A stretch of DNA of 57,906 bases. Origin: Pelargonium cotyledonis (lineage: Eukaryota; Streptophyta; Magnoliopsida; Geraniales; Geraniaceae). The notes under the pieces were generated by a model. It searched no databases. It had not been told where the DNA came from and saw only the letters and a list, made by a program, of their open reading frames with translations. Of this stretch, positions 1 to 12,100 are shown one piece after another (positions within the stretch are counted from its first letter, which is position 1; each line of letters opens with the position of its first letter). The stretch spans positions 1 to 57,906 of the forward strand of contig JAYMTA010000041.1 of assembly GCA_036897625.1 (NCBI GenBank). The letters are read 5' to 3'. The position numbers were made by a program, and so were the translations under genes.

Positions 1-360
1 TTATCTAGATTATCATTCTTTATTTCCCAGCAGAGTTTACGAGTATTCACTTTTGAGAAAGGAATTCTGTTAAACTATTCAATAAATCTAAGTTTGTTTC
101 TTAGAAATTCGACCTCTATAAATGTAGTTCTTAGGCAAGAGGGAAAGGGCTTGGAGAAGGTGCTTGCTTCCGTGCTTCTACTAAATACTAGAGTTACTAA
201 AGGTTAGAGCTAGACATTCTGATTTCAGTTGCATTGGGGAATCTCTTTAATATAACATATCCTGTTGTAACTAGTGAGTGATTGCCAAAAGGAATTTCTC
301 TAGAATGTAAATTAATTAAAGAATTTACTAGATAGGTAGTGTAAAATTGAATATAAAAAT

Positions 361-410
361 TTGGGTGCTTCGAAAGTTATAACGGTACCTTTAAACCCTT
401 TTCTTGTCTC
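361..410 (+). rRNA. weak LSU rRNA domain IV-like stretch
   Basis: TATAACGGTACCT at 378-390 followed by TTTCTTGTC resembles the 23S segment CTATAACGGTCCTAAGG...TTCCTTGTCGG. The intervening GTAGCGAAA is not kept. If real, it lies about 2.8 kb before the domain V relic on the same strand. This is at the edge of what can be seen by eye. Confidence 0.2.
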
Positions 411-1170
411 ATTTTATTTTGAAATATAAGGTAACGTAGTTTAGTCCTAATGTATGAAAGAACAGAAAAGAAATCGGGTGTTTTTGTGTAAAATGAGAGT
501 CCTGTAATATAAGATATATCTCTTGTTCTCTATATTACAAAAAAAGTAGCTACTCTAACAAACAAGGAGGGATGCAGGATTTACATTGAATTAAGTAATT
601 AAGGCTTCGCCACACCCAGGCACCCGGTGTCTTTAAAGATTGCAGGGCAAATAATTGGCACAACAAAAAGCCATGTTATTTGTTATGCGGTCTCTTTTCA
701 AAACCGATTTTTTAGGTACTCCGCATAGGAGGGTCACTATTATACTAAACGCAAGAAATAAGAGCAAGTTTTATAATACTAGGGATTTCAATTTTAATCT
801 AGAGTTCTAGTTCTCAATTAAGAAAATATAGGGATACAGCGTCTATACCTTAAGCGCTTGAGTTCTTACCCAAACCTAACTGGGTATGCCGATATAGGCT
901 CCAACCAAGAACCCCATCCCACATTACTTAACAGTGTAGCCCTCCTATCAACTATAATATAAGAACTGCCTCTTCCTTAACTACGAGTTTTCCTTGATTT
1001 TATCTTTAACCTGCCGAAACTTCTTACTCTCATTCTGTAAATAAAGAACAAGACTGTAATCGATACATCTTATAAGAGATTCCTTTGTATTAGAGTGATT
1101 AAATTTTTAAGATTGACTTAATTCTGATCTTAGACTATCTCAACTTGGGCAGTTTGTAAAGTACCTGTCC

Positions 1171-1230
1171 GATTTGAACCTGCGTCCGTTAGGTTAAAAA
1201 GCCCCGCTCTACCAACTGCGCCATACACCC
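1171..1230 (-). pseudogene. tRNA-Lys(UUU) relic, copy 1, broken after the T-loop
   Basis: Read on the minus strand from 1230, the first 60 nt resemble mitochondrial tRNA-Lys. The acceptor 5' strand is GGGTGTA, followed by a D-arm with GCGCAGTTGGTAGAGCG. The anticodon region is GGGGCTTTTTAACC and the T-arm begins GCAGGTTCAAATC. Similarity then stops. The 3' half of the T-stem and the 3' acceptor strand are not found; GGACAGG follows instead. The anticodon loop also carries one extra T. A CTGC that could complete the T-stem occurs 18 nt further on, after a stretch that can itself fold as an imperfect hairpin. No matching acceptor strand follows. It is a decayed or interrupted copy, or a gene that needs unusual processing. 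Confidence 0.7.
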
Positions 1231-3154
1231 TGCTTAAAATTAGTCTAGTAAGAATATGCTTTTGTAAAGTATAATAAGGGGCGGCTTTGTTAAGAAGGAA
1301 TTTTTGTCAATGAGATCATCTATTCATGTATCTAAAATTAGACTTTCTTACCATTTTCGCACACTCCTGTATCCTATATTTCTAAATAGACTGGGTTTCA
1401 TGACATTAGATAGATTAGAGTTCTTGCAGTGAACGGGAGCTTGAGAATGAAAGGAGTTAAAACTGGGAGAATCACTTAAATAGAATAAATCTCTACCTTT
1501 GAACTATTAAGTAATACGATTTTCATTAACTATTATCAATATCCTTGAAGTTCCAGATTTCTTTTAAAAGTTTTACGGGCTCGTTTTGTACTGTACTTCC
1601 GATTTTACTTGTTCCTTTGGCTTAGTCAAACTATCCTAAAATACCTAAAAAATCTTACTGGAGTACATTAAGACAACAGCTTCTTTACTAAACTCAGAGA
1701 GTAAAGACAGAAGAAGACATTAAGCTGCAAGGGTTCTAATCCCATAGTACTTATAAGACTAAGCTCTACCTTTATCTTTTTAATAGTAAGGTTAAAAGTC
1801 CTTACTAAGAATCTAGTTTCTTTATTTATAGAATACAGAATAAGAGCACAGATCAGAAGTACAGCAAAGTCGATCTTAATTCTAAAAGGGGTGGGTTTCA
1901 GGTCGATTCAGCTAAATTATCTTGGGAATAAATAAGAAAAATCGTATATCTACTGTGAAAGGATTCCCTCTTTTTGAGAACGGGTTCTACATTTCTCAAT
2001 CAAATTCATAAGTACGAAAACCTATACTCTAATAACGTTTCTTAATTATCTAGACTACTTCGCCAAACTCTTTTTAGTTACCAAAGCACCCAATAGAGCA
2101 CTTTGTAAAAGGAAGAGCTTAAGTAAGGATAAGGAAGTAGAAGAGCCTTAACATTAGTTTTTTTACAGCAATCCCAAGAGCTTATAAAAGAGAAGTACTG
2201 GGTCTCTTTTTAAATAGAATTCAATACCGCAATACCTAGCAGTGACCCGAATCAGAACTATATTCTGTTTCTTGTTATATGGGCTCCCTTCCTTAATTTA
2301 AAGCACTCCCTTTTTTTTCAGTCTACAATTCTTCCTAATACGGGACTATTTCCGACATAATCTAATACTTCCTTGATGATATACATAAAAATAAGTTCGC
2401 TCTTCTTGTCTAGTCCTAGTTTGACTTTTGTTCTTTTTCGGTTCTCTCAACTTTACCAAGTTTTGAAAACTTTCCAAAAAAGCTCGGAGAAGGGCGCGAG
2501 GATTCCCCGCTAGCTCAAATTCTGATTTAACGATAAAGTCTATGCAAGTTAACTAATGTAAGACCTCTTTTGAAACCATTCTTTTAACTGCCAGCTAAAA
2601 GTTTCTTATTAAGAAATTCTCAGCCTGTTCTGAATAATTAGATTTAGTCCTTGGGTACTTTCTCTTTAATATTTAATAGGATTTTCTGAATAGGATAACT
2701 TTGTTACAGAATTACTAGCGTTGAGAGGTGTAAATTCATCTACCTACTGATTTAATAAATACTAGATTTAAGAATTTCTTCTATCTTTATATTTATTTTT
2801 GCAATACCCCGAGTAGCTAAAGTACGACTTTGAGTTGTGAATATTCTATACCAAAAAAGGAGATATACTTGGATAGTATTAAATAAGCAAGGAGTACAAT
2901 AAGAGATTCCTTTTCAGAAATAGGTTGACATCTAAACCTGTTCTATATAATTAATTGTATAACTCTTTCAGGAGTAAAAAGGTATCGGTTAAAGAGACTC
3001 GCTTTACAAGAATCCTGCTTCTCAGAACTCACTTATTTAGAGTCATGGAAAAAAAGCTTTACAAAAAAGTACTACTAGTAGTTCCCGAGAATTTAGGCTC
3101 TTAATCAGGCTCACAATACCCTGTTTATTTAGGGCGAGAAATCAAAGTTTATAT

Positions 3155-3495
3155 CTGTAGTTGGTAGATCTCAGCAACGAAGTGAGTTGCTAAACTAGAG
3201 GGGCCAGGCAGGAGCTAGAAGACCCCCCGTTGCACTTCTCATTGTAATCCGGGGTTTATCAACAGGGTTAAGTATATTTTGTGATTTGACGTTAGAAGTT
3301 TTTCTGGGTATACCCGTATTTTTTTGGTCTGATCTCGGTTCTACAATCTAGGGTTTGTCAATTTAGTACTCTCTTGTGGATTACTAGGGCTTTCAACCTT
3401 CTTGAGTTTTTCTCTGGGTTCTCCGCTGTAAAAACGTCGTGAAGATATACTATTGCTACAATAGTTCCTTAGATAAAAAGAGAAAAATGACACCC
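3155..3495 (+). rRNA. LSU (23S-type) rRNA domain V relic, peptidyl-transferase centre
   Basis: In order along the plus strand there are several 23S landmarks. GGCAGGAGCTAGAAGACCCC at 3207-3226 matches E. coli about 2046-2065. ATCAACAGGG near 3258 corresponds to GATAACAGGCT. TTGACG plus GAAGTTT spans 3286-3301. ATCTCGGTTCTACAATC near 3332 corresponds to ATGTCGGCTCATCGCATC. GGGCTTTCAACC near 3388 corresponds to the A-loop GGGCTGTTCGCC. CTGGGTT and AACGTCGTGA at 3433-3442 match 2570-2585. CCTTAG plus AGAG near 3468 may be the sarcin-ricin region. About 370 nt between E. coli 2065 and 2445 are absent. The A-loop has lost its universally conserved G2553. This supports a decayed partial copy rather than a working ribosomal part, but I cannot exclude a fragmented, edited gene. 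Confidence 0.55.
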
Positions 3496-3499
3496 GATT

Positions 3500-6400
3500 A
3501 TAGACAAGTAGAAAGCTTCCAACAGCTACCTTTAGAATGAGTATTTGGCCTAACCTTTTTAGGCACTCCGAAAGTGGCAGTTCTATCTATTATTTCCTTC
3601 TAGAGGACGTAGTAAACCCTTACATGTTTGGTGAAAAGTACCCTTAGGAGGCACATGTACAGTATTCGTTTTTTTGTCTTTACTTGACTGGATTGGGATA
3701 TATTCTCACACAATTTCCTATATTATTTGAATTACTATTAAAAGTCCAGTGTATCGGATAAGCCCCTATGTCTTTTTTCATTACTAACTTTATAACGCTG
3801 GGATTCCACTGCTGTGCTAAATTTTATTGATTCCTGCTTAAAACGTATTTTCTCACAAGAATTATACACCGAATTGGGGTTGACCCTATCTAATAAAACT
3901 CTCCCACAAGGTTCCCAAGTATATACTTAAAACCCAAAAGCATTTTAGTTCCTTAAAGAGTATGGAGCTCCTTTTCTTCACATACATTAGAATAGGAAGT
4001 TAGCTAAATCTAGAAAGGAAATGAGTAAGCATTGATCTCTTCGGGGATTTTTCATAGCATTTTTTTTTATATAATAAGAAAGTGTAATACTTAATGTCCT
4101 TCCTCTAGGTTGATCCTGAATTTATTCATTCAACTCATCACGCGTAAAGGTACTTAAGAACTTATTGGGAGTGTTTTTAAGTACTCAGTATTCTTAGTAT
4201 ATTACAAGAGCCCCTTGCTATAACTTGTTTTGAGCTAACTTTATACATTGCCAATCACCAGCTTTGTTGATAAACGCGGGTTTCCTACTTCATTTTTGAA
4301 AAACAAGTAATAAAATTTAGTAAAAGGTATAAAATTACGTTCTTCAGAATTCTAAAAGGCAATCCTTAGCAGAGATTCGTACGTAGTAGTAGTCAATATA
4401 AATATGACCTATAAATCCAAGTTGAGAACTATATTGGTATACTAGGCTGCAGTCACAGGAGCTCCTTCACCAGTGTATCTCTAGCTTTTAACAAAAAGGA
4501 ATATCCTTTACTGGTATGGTACTATGATAATGGTCGAACTGAAAAGAATAGCGCAGGATCGAATCCTGTTGTTTATAGCATATTAAGTTTAAATTCATTT
4601 CTAACCGAACAAAAGATAAGATTGTTTTACTTTTTCTAGGATTAAAATAGCAAATATAAGGGAAGTATATTAAAATCTTAGCATAGTAAGAAGCATAAAT
4701 GCCAGGGATTTGCAATACTTGAAGTTAAACTGCACAAACTAAGTCTAATAGCTGGAAGGGGAATTTTTAAATCGACCCAATTACTCTTCCAAGAGCCGCC
4801 GTCCTAACAACGAAAACAGGAGTGTAACTGGTTCTCTGAACCTTCTCGTTCAAAGGGTCAGGTGGACTTTATACAGTACTACTAACCGGATTTAACCCCG
4901 GTACACTTCTTTCTAAAAACCTGTTAGTTTACTACTTCGCTCATATATAAAAAAGGATAACCCCCTTCTTGGAAGTACTTGTTTACATATGAGTAGCTTA
5001 TATTAACTTAATATAAGGTGTTTTATTTTTATATAAATTACGAACTTTTATAAAAAGAAATAAGAAGTAGTTAGAAAGCTTTAATAAGTAGGGCTCCCTT
5101 TTAAACTAATGGATGAAAAACCCGGGATTTGAGCTCGGGAGTTACTATCCTTTGTACCAGTTGGACTCGATATTATTAAAAATATACGTATGATGCTTTT
5201 CTAAAGTAAACGCTAGTTTTGAAATTAAGGAAAAAAGTCTCTTTTATGCAAAGACTCGGAGCTAAACGACAATAAAATAGGAAATGAGGTTCCTGGCTAA
5301 GAGAACACTGCTGCATGGAGAGGGAACCGGACCCTTTTTTCGTATTGGTTTAGCATAGGACATCAATATGAGTTTCCTTTTTATTACGGTTTTTATATCA
5401 TAGAGAGTATTTGCTTTGATGCTAGAATTAATTTAAGTGACAAGTAGCCGAAAAGAACTTCCAGTTAGAGGTATAGTCATCAAAAGAGGGGGGTCTTTCG
5501 ATGCTAGAGAACTTCACTATAGAAAGTAGGATTTCGTTTATAAAAGGGGATTTGTTTAAATTAACTTTTTCTCATGGATAAGAGTTCTGAAAAAGAGGAT
5601 CTCGTTAATAATATAAAGGAGTCATGAACTCGTGATAAGGTAGGGATTATCCATGTGATTAGTTACTTGCTTACCCCAACAACTTTATACTTAAGGCGAT
5701 CTAAATCTAATAGAGAAGTCTATATTCAAAAAAAAAAGTACACTTGCATTAGGATCTCTATCTATGATAGTGGGCAAAGCCCTTATAAGGATTCCTAAAG
5801 AATTCGTGAGTAGAGAATTACCAAGTTTCTAGAAAACTTTTGGTTTTCAGTCGAAGGTCTTATTATCATATTAAGCCAAAAAGAATCCATTACTTTCTTA
5901 TATTTTTTAGGATAAAGTCCATGCAGTGCCGGAATTGCGGGGTCGGAACTTAGAAGTGATTATATATCTAAATTTCCTTGACTTTCCACTACTTAAACAA
6001 AATGGTTGATACTTGATTAAAGCGAACAAACGTCCCGTCTAAGCAAAAAATTTGTCGATAAAAAACAAAAAAGAAGGTTTTACGAGGCTCCTTTACTTCC
6101 ATATGTGTGTGAGATATTTCCTGTGCCTCAATTTCAGGGATTTGCTTGTTCTTATGCACCTTTTTAAAAACTTACTGTTATAAAACATAATTAAAGAAGC
6201 TGAGCGAGATCCCCGCATACGAAATTACAGTTTTTCATTCCAATGTATATAATATAATTATAGATAATTTTACTAGACTCTCGTTTCTTCTATAGGAATT
6301 AGTAACTCCTAGACAGAGAAATCTACTCTATAAAATAAAAAGAAAATTTTCAACTACTTATGCCTCAACTGCAATCAAACATGAACTTCGCAGAAGTTTC

Positions 6401-8100
6401 TTGGCTAGCATCCAGTATCTTCGGCTTTTTGGAAATGAAAAAAAAAATCTATCCAGAGATTACAGGATCAACTGGAAATCTGTTGGTTTACACCTTTCAT
6501 GTTTGTATTTTTTGCTCTTTTTTTTAGTAGTAACCCAAACATTACACTTTTCTTCAAAGGGATTGAAGGAAACTCTTTGCTTTATGAAGAAATAGGGAAC
6601 TTTCCCTAAATAACTAGAAGCTTTGTCCTATTTTCTTATCTTCATGCTTTAGATAAAAGCAACTCCACTACCGTATAAGGATTACCAAATGCAGAAAGAC
6701 TTTAACTTCTTCATTTTTACTGTTTGGGGCTTACAGAAAAATTTTATTATAATAGAATTGAGTAAATTCCAAACTTTGTTACTAATAGGTATGTATAATT
6801 CCCTCTTCAAAAAATTGCATATCACAAGACTTGAGTCGCTTTTTTTACTACTCATCTTTGCTCCGTACCTTACCAGAATTTTCCTTTCTATAAAGTAAAA
6901 AGGTCACTAATATTTAGAAAGAGTTAAAAGGAATTCTAAGAAAGGGACTCCTTATATACTTTATGCCTTTATATGATAAAGCGATACCCCTTTGCGCACC
7001 GATTCAAGAGCTTAAGAAGTAGAGTAACTCCCGATTCTCGGCAACTGATATGGAATCCCTCGTAGGTTTAGTTATGAAACCTAATAGAAAACCCCGTTTT
7101 AAGATATTGTGTAGTTGAATAAATGCTCGAATGGATTCCTTAGCAATTCCGTTTAAAAGAGGGTTTTAGGAAAATTCCAGTGTTTGTACGTAAGTAAACT
7201 AAAGATGGATTTTCTGTATAAAATTTTGGGTATCTTTGAATATTAAGGTAATGAAAATCCCTAGTCCTAGACCATAGAGAAGACTTGTTTTGTTATACTT
7301 TATTAGCTGCGCTTTCAAACAAAGGGCTTGCTTGAGTAGTTAGGTTAGCCCGGGTACAGAAACTAAACCTACGAAGAAGATAAAACGCGAGACCTCGTAT
7401 ACTTATGTGCCTTTTAGAAAGCTGACACCTAAGAATTGAAAACCTTTGTGCATCGGAGTATCCATCGTTGAGGGAATAGCTGCACCTAACCCTTTTTTGA
7501 TTTTTGTTTTGAATTGTAGGTATTATTGCCAATCGGATTGCGTTTCAATTGACATAGTTCTAAGGAGCTTTTGTCATACATAATGTATAAAAGTAGACTT
7601 TGATATTTTCATCTACATATTTTTGTTATCTCCGAGAATTCGGTTATATCCCTTTACAACAAACAAGGAGGCCCTCCGTACAACAACATAAATTAATTTG
7701 TTAGGTAGGTATCGACTTTCCTTTATTGCTACTTTTCTCGCCTTGGACTTTTGTAACTTTTAAGCACTGCCCAAAGAGCGGCTACTTCCTTGGGAGGACT
7801 CTAAAGCGCTAAAGAAACCAGGGTATCGTAAATTTGTGATTCTAGTAACTAAGAATTCATATACAAGGAGTCTCTAACAAGGATAACAGCACTTGAACCC
7901 AAGTGTGTTCTGTCTGAAGCTAAATGATTTAACAGAATAATTAGGGTCTCAAGTTGCTATCTAAATTGACCCAGTTTCAGTATAGGGATTTAAGAAAAAA
8001 CCTTCTAACTATAAATTAATATATTCCTTTATTAAGTTAAGCAATTTCAAGAGTCTTTTTCTGAATGCTTAGAGTTTAGACAATCTGCATTTTTTTACTT
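3500..8100. other. unassigned AT-rich sequence
   Basis: No coding, tRNA or repeat structure is convincing. Minor items are a perfect ACCGG/CCGGT hairpin with a T-loop-like centre at 4885-4902, CGAAAAGAAC near 5449 resembling LSU domain I, and TAACAAGG near 7875 resembling the SSU 3' end. Each is too short to annotate. Confidence 0.6.
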
Positions 8101-8104
8101 CATC

Positions 8105-9190
8105 CCAATTGGGCTCCACGTTGAGTTACGAAAAATACTCAAACTATCTTCTGTAAATGTTCAAGCATTCCTAGAGTTAGTAAACCTAAACGGGTACCTT
8201 CGAGTCTTGGGTTGTATAGAAAACCGGAATCTTTTCTGCTATTATCAAATTAGTAGCAACTGCACTCAGCTCAGAAAAAGTAAAAGCTAAATTCCATATG
8301 ACATAACTCAATCTTAGAATTCTTGGGGAGTAAATCGCACAGAGCCCTTAAAGCGTTCTTTTTCGGGAATATAGTTTAATGTATGATTTGTGGTACATTA
8401 ATCTAGAAAACTGGGTACCTCAAGTTAAGAAATCGAAACTAGGAAACTATAAATCCTATTTGTATAGAAGGTGATTAAAAAGATTTCTAATTGGGGAATA
8501 GGAAAAGTCTCTAATAGTCTGATAGAAATTGATGAGATGGCACTTTTAATTAAAAGAGGGGTATATATATGGAATCACTTTCAATTTTTAAATGGAGTAA
8601 CTGTAGTTATATTGAGATACCCATTAAACTTATAAGTACTTACTAAAAACTAGTCTAAAATATAGAGGGGCATCCGATAGCAGTATAATAAATTTCTTTA
8701 TTTGAGTCTTGATGGTGTAATACCCCAGTGTCCGGTAAAGATTAACGGATACCTTTCGCTTTCTCACACTAATCCCTATTTAGTAAATTTGTGGAAGTAA
8801 AAGATTTCCTATAAATTCCTTATAAGCCAAACTGGGGTCCCGGGTACTCTTGTTATAGTTCGGTGCCTTAACAAGTTTGGAGCTGTGCGAGGTGTAGCTA
8901 TTTTACAAACGTATGCCTTTCACGATCTTAATTAATGTATATACTTAAATTATACGGATCATAATGGCATTAAGTTTAAAGCTTGGTTTCTAGTCCTGTA
9001 AAGTATAACGGATGCAATAATAGGTTAGTTATTCTACATTTCCTTGTAATTTAAGTATTGGGTACTAATCGAGATTCATGTAGCACAAGTCTAGGATCAA
9101 CCGATAAACTAAGAAGACCGGGGCTAGAGTGTAACCTCTGTATCTACTAAGGCGCTCGTGTGATGTAAAATAAAAGGTATAAAAAGCATA
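8105..9190 (+). rRNA. SSU (16S-type) rRNA relic 1, collinear but strongly diverged
   Basis: The tract follows bacterial 16S rRNA from about E. coli position 370 to near the 3' end, with order and spacing kept. Landmarks are: CCTTCG plus GGGTTGTA at 8197-8216 (E. coli about 420-435, with six extra bases); the GGAATTACTGGGCGTAAAGC region at 8317-8340; the region near 690 at 8465-8502; near 750 at 8517-8542; GAGATACCC at 8614-8622 (near 790); near 880 at 8728-8744; GCTG...AGCT at 8879-8899 (near 1050); near 1200 at 8957-8972; TACTAATCG at 9063-9071 (near 1340); CCGGGGC at 9118-9124 (near 1390); and AAAAGGTA at 9172-9179 (near 1500). The 420-to-1390 distance is about 920 nt here against about 970 in E. 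coli. Universally fixed bases are lost: no recognisable 530 loop, and the decoding-site CACACCGCCCGTC is replaced. A pseudogene drifting without selection is the simplest reading. An extremely divergent working gene is the alternative. Confidence 0.5.
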
Positions 9191-9199
9191 ATAGGCTAT

Positions 9200-12100
9200 C
9201 TGTCAATTACATGTGTTAAATAAAACCCGGGAATTACTCTAGAAAGGGCTCTCTTGCAGAGTTATAATTATATTACTAGGGTTACTCATATTTTCCTTAC
9301 TCTTTACCTATATATGTCCATTCTTAGTCTCTACGGAGCTAGTGTAATAAAGACTTTGACGTTCCTCTTAGATCCAAATTAGTGGTTCTATTACAATTCA
9401 ATCTTGGGATACTGGAATTTCCTTCTTATATAGAAACCTGTAACAGGGGTAGTAAACTTTTTATCCAACAAAAGACGAGTGCCCGTACTCAAAACTTCTT
9501 TTTTTTACAACCGCAATCAACCGGGGTCGTGTTATTTTAATGCATTGCTGAAAAGTGGATACCTTGGGTTTGGGAACTCTCGGATTCTTGAAAAGCCTCA
9601 ATCAAAAACCTTGATATTATCCTTTGTAAAATAAATATGGAACCGGCTTGAGGGTTGGTTATTGCTTACAGTATACTAATATTACTACCTGCAACAGTAA
9701 AGTATCGGTATTTTATATGTTACAAGGGGAGGTCTAAAGAGCATAGTGCCACCTATAAGAATTAGAGGATTTTTCTTTTGATAAAGGCTTTTCTTCGAAA
9801 AAGCTAGAACGTACAACGAAGTTATAGATAATATATTAAAGTTAGTAGTTGTATTATTACTATAGGAAGAAACCTAGTCGAGTTTAAGGCTTTTTTACTA
9901 GGAGTTTCCAATTCAACGGGTGAAATAAAGTTATTTTCTTAATACTTCGATCAACTTTGTAAACATTTTATACTGTACCCCTGCCAAAAAGAGTCTAAAT
10001 AGCTAGAGCATAAAAAGGAATAACTAGCCAAGATTTAGAACTAGACTCCTTCATTAGTGATGGCGGGGTCCTACTACTAGAGTTTGAGTGAGCACAATAC
10101 CATACAAAAAGCAAAAAAAAAAGTGCTACATATTAATAGAAATTTACAATACACGAGAGCACGTAATATGTATTTTTTGATTATATAGATAGTATATCCT
10201 GTATCTAGGAATTCTTAGCATTTCTTGGTCAGTCGCATTCCATCCTCTTTGTTAATAGATGCAACTAAAAAATAGATGAGAATTAAAACAGAAGTCCCAT
10301 TACCTAAGGGTTTACTTTCTAGAATACATGGTGATGTTTTAGCTGTATAGATACTAAGTAGCTTTTGTATTGAGATCCAATATGGAAAAAGCTTAAAGCT
10401 TAACACTTTCTTTGTTTATGATATAGACCTTGCTATAACACATCAAAAAGCGAGTGCTCATGGAACACCCCCTTTAAATTCGGAGTTCTATTTATTAGGT
10501 GCCCACTGGATTGTTTTCATATAAAATCATATAGCAAAAATGAAGCAATAATCAGTCAATATCTTCTTTTATAAACGAGGAACAGGTAGCTTTATCCAAA
10601 TGGATGAATTTCATGGATTATGCCCCACTCATTGATAATACATTCTTAACCTTGCTTTATTTATGGCACCGTAATTTTCGAAATTTCTAATCTAACCTAT
10701 CCTGAGAACCCGTTGAGAATTTCTTTGTCGGATCTTAGGTTTATTAAAACAAATTTACAGAAATCTTTCCTCTTTAAGACCGGCTTTTTCTCTAAATCTA
10801 AATAGAGGTACGTGTTTTCGAGTTAATTAAACGTCCGCAACAGCTTAGACCTTAGTTATCCTAGACTGGAATATGGGATTCTTTCTATCTAAGCTCTTTC
10901 CAACCAAGTTTACTTATCGAAATCCGCCGCTACTTTTCAACAAGGTTTCATCCGGTATGTAAACCCTTTGTCTTTCCTAGATGAGGAAAAGTTTTAGGAA
11001 ATCCATTTTGTTTCCTACTTTATTCGTGGTATTTAAGGAACTAGGACACTATGTACTCCTGTTCCCAAAGCGACGAGTGTTACTAGACCTACTTGAAATA
11101 AAAAAAAAGGGCTAAGCTTGCTTTAATAGCATACAAAAACAGAGATATACGCTTAAAATCACTAATGGACGTTCCTAACATCCAAAAGAAATTTGTAATA
11201 TAAAGTAATTGTAATTAGTGATTAAGAGAAGCTGCGATAATTAGGGCTACAGAATCTAGGGAATGGAATTTTACAGGTTTAAATAAAAGAGAGTTTTTTC
11301 AAATTAGGTGTTTCTGAAGATCAAGATATAGAAGTTGGAGTCTGCTTTTGCTTTTGAGGATTCAGAAATTAATTTATAGAAGGATGTCTCTTAAGCGTAT
11401 AAGGGTACCAAACCTTTCTCTAAATCTAATTGGCATTCACGCGGGCTTGTTTCCAATATTTTTCAGTATAGTAGTATTAAAATAAAAGGTACCTTCTGAT
11501 CCGAGATTCATCAGTTTATCTGTTAAAGATTCAATCTTATTTTTAGAAAAAAGTGGACTTCGAAAAGGTACTCTCGAGAATTTTCAAGAAGTTTAGTTAG
11601 TCTAAATCCCTTAGTTTTTATAGGGTACTCATACTCAGTATTACTAAATATAAAATAGGAACTCGTGAGATAAAGCTTTTGTTTCTAATACTAATAGGGG
11701 AGTGCCTTATATCTTGCACATCTCTAAATAGTTAAAAGGAGCTTTCAGCATAGTTATATGGTTTATACTAAAGTTTACTGACTACCAGCCTTTTCTTTTA
11801 GGAGTTCCCTTTTCTGTGTTATTGACAACTAACCCAAGAGAAGTCCTTTTCCGTTGTGAAATTATGTATTAGAGAACCCCTTTATGTACTAAAGAAATAG
11901 ATAAAGTATAACCAGACTCTTACAAAAACCATTTACGATGACTTTTTTGCACTAAACTAGGGGGCTCCAAAAGCTCTGACTAATTTGTTATTCCTCAAAG
12001 ATATACCAACTTTGGCTACTATATAGAGATTTTTTAGTAAAATACCAGACACGGGCACGCCCCTCTTTCTGTCCATAAGTGTCTCCCGAGTATTAAAAGG

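Larger units (their letters stand above)
1..3150. other. unassigned AT-rich sequence
   Basis: Apart from the tRNA-Lys relic (1171-1230) and a weak LSU-like stretch (361-410), I see no gene in either strand. Stops are dense in all frames. The 2990-3150 part could belong to the LSU relic that follows, for example GTAGTTCCCGAG near 3079, but cannot be aligned with confidence. Confidence 0.6.

Noticed and set aside
4095-4125. GGTTGATCCTG resembling the start of SSU rRNA
   Set aside because: Only nine bases match and nothing downstream follows SSU order.
5443-5490. GCCGAAAAGAACTTCC resembling LSU domain I
   Set aside because: It is a single 10-base match in A-rich sequence with no collinear neighbours.
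7858-7885. TCTCTAACAAGGATAAC resembling the SSU rRNA 3' end
   Set aside because: It lies just before SSU relic 1, where the 5' part of the gene should be, and relic 1 has its own candidate 3' end near 9172.
7890-7975. Minus-strand tRNA-like sequence with pairing GATAGCA/TGTTATC ends
   Set aside because: The T-arm can only fold in a non-canonical way and no anticodon arm forms, so the end pairing is probably chance.
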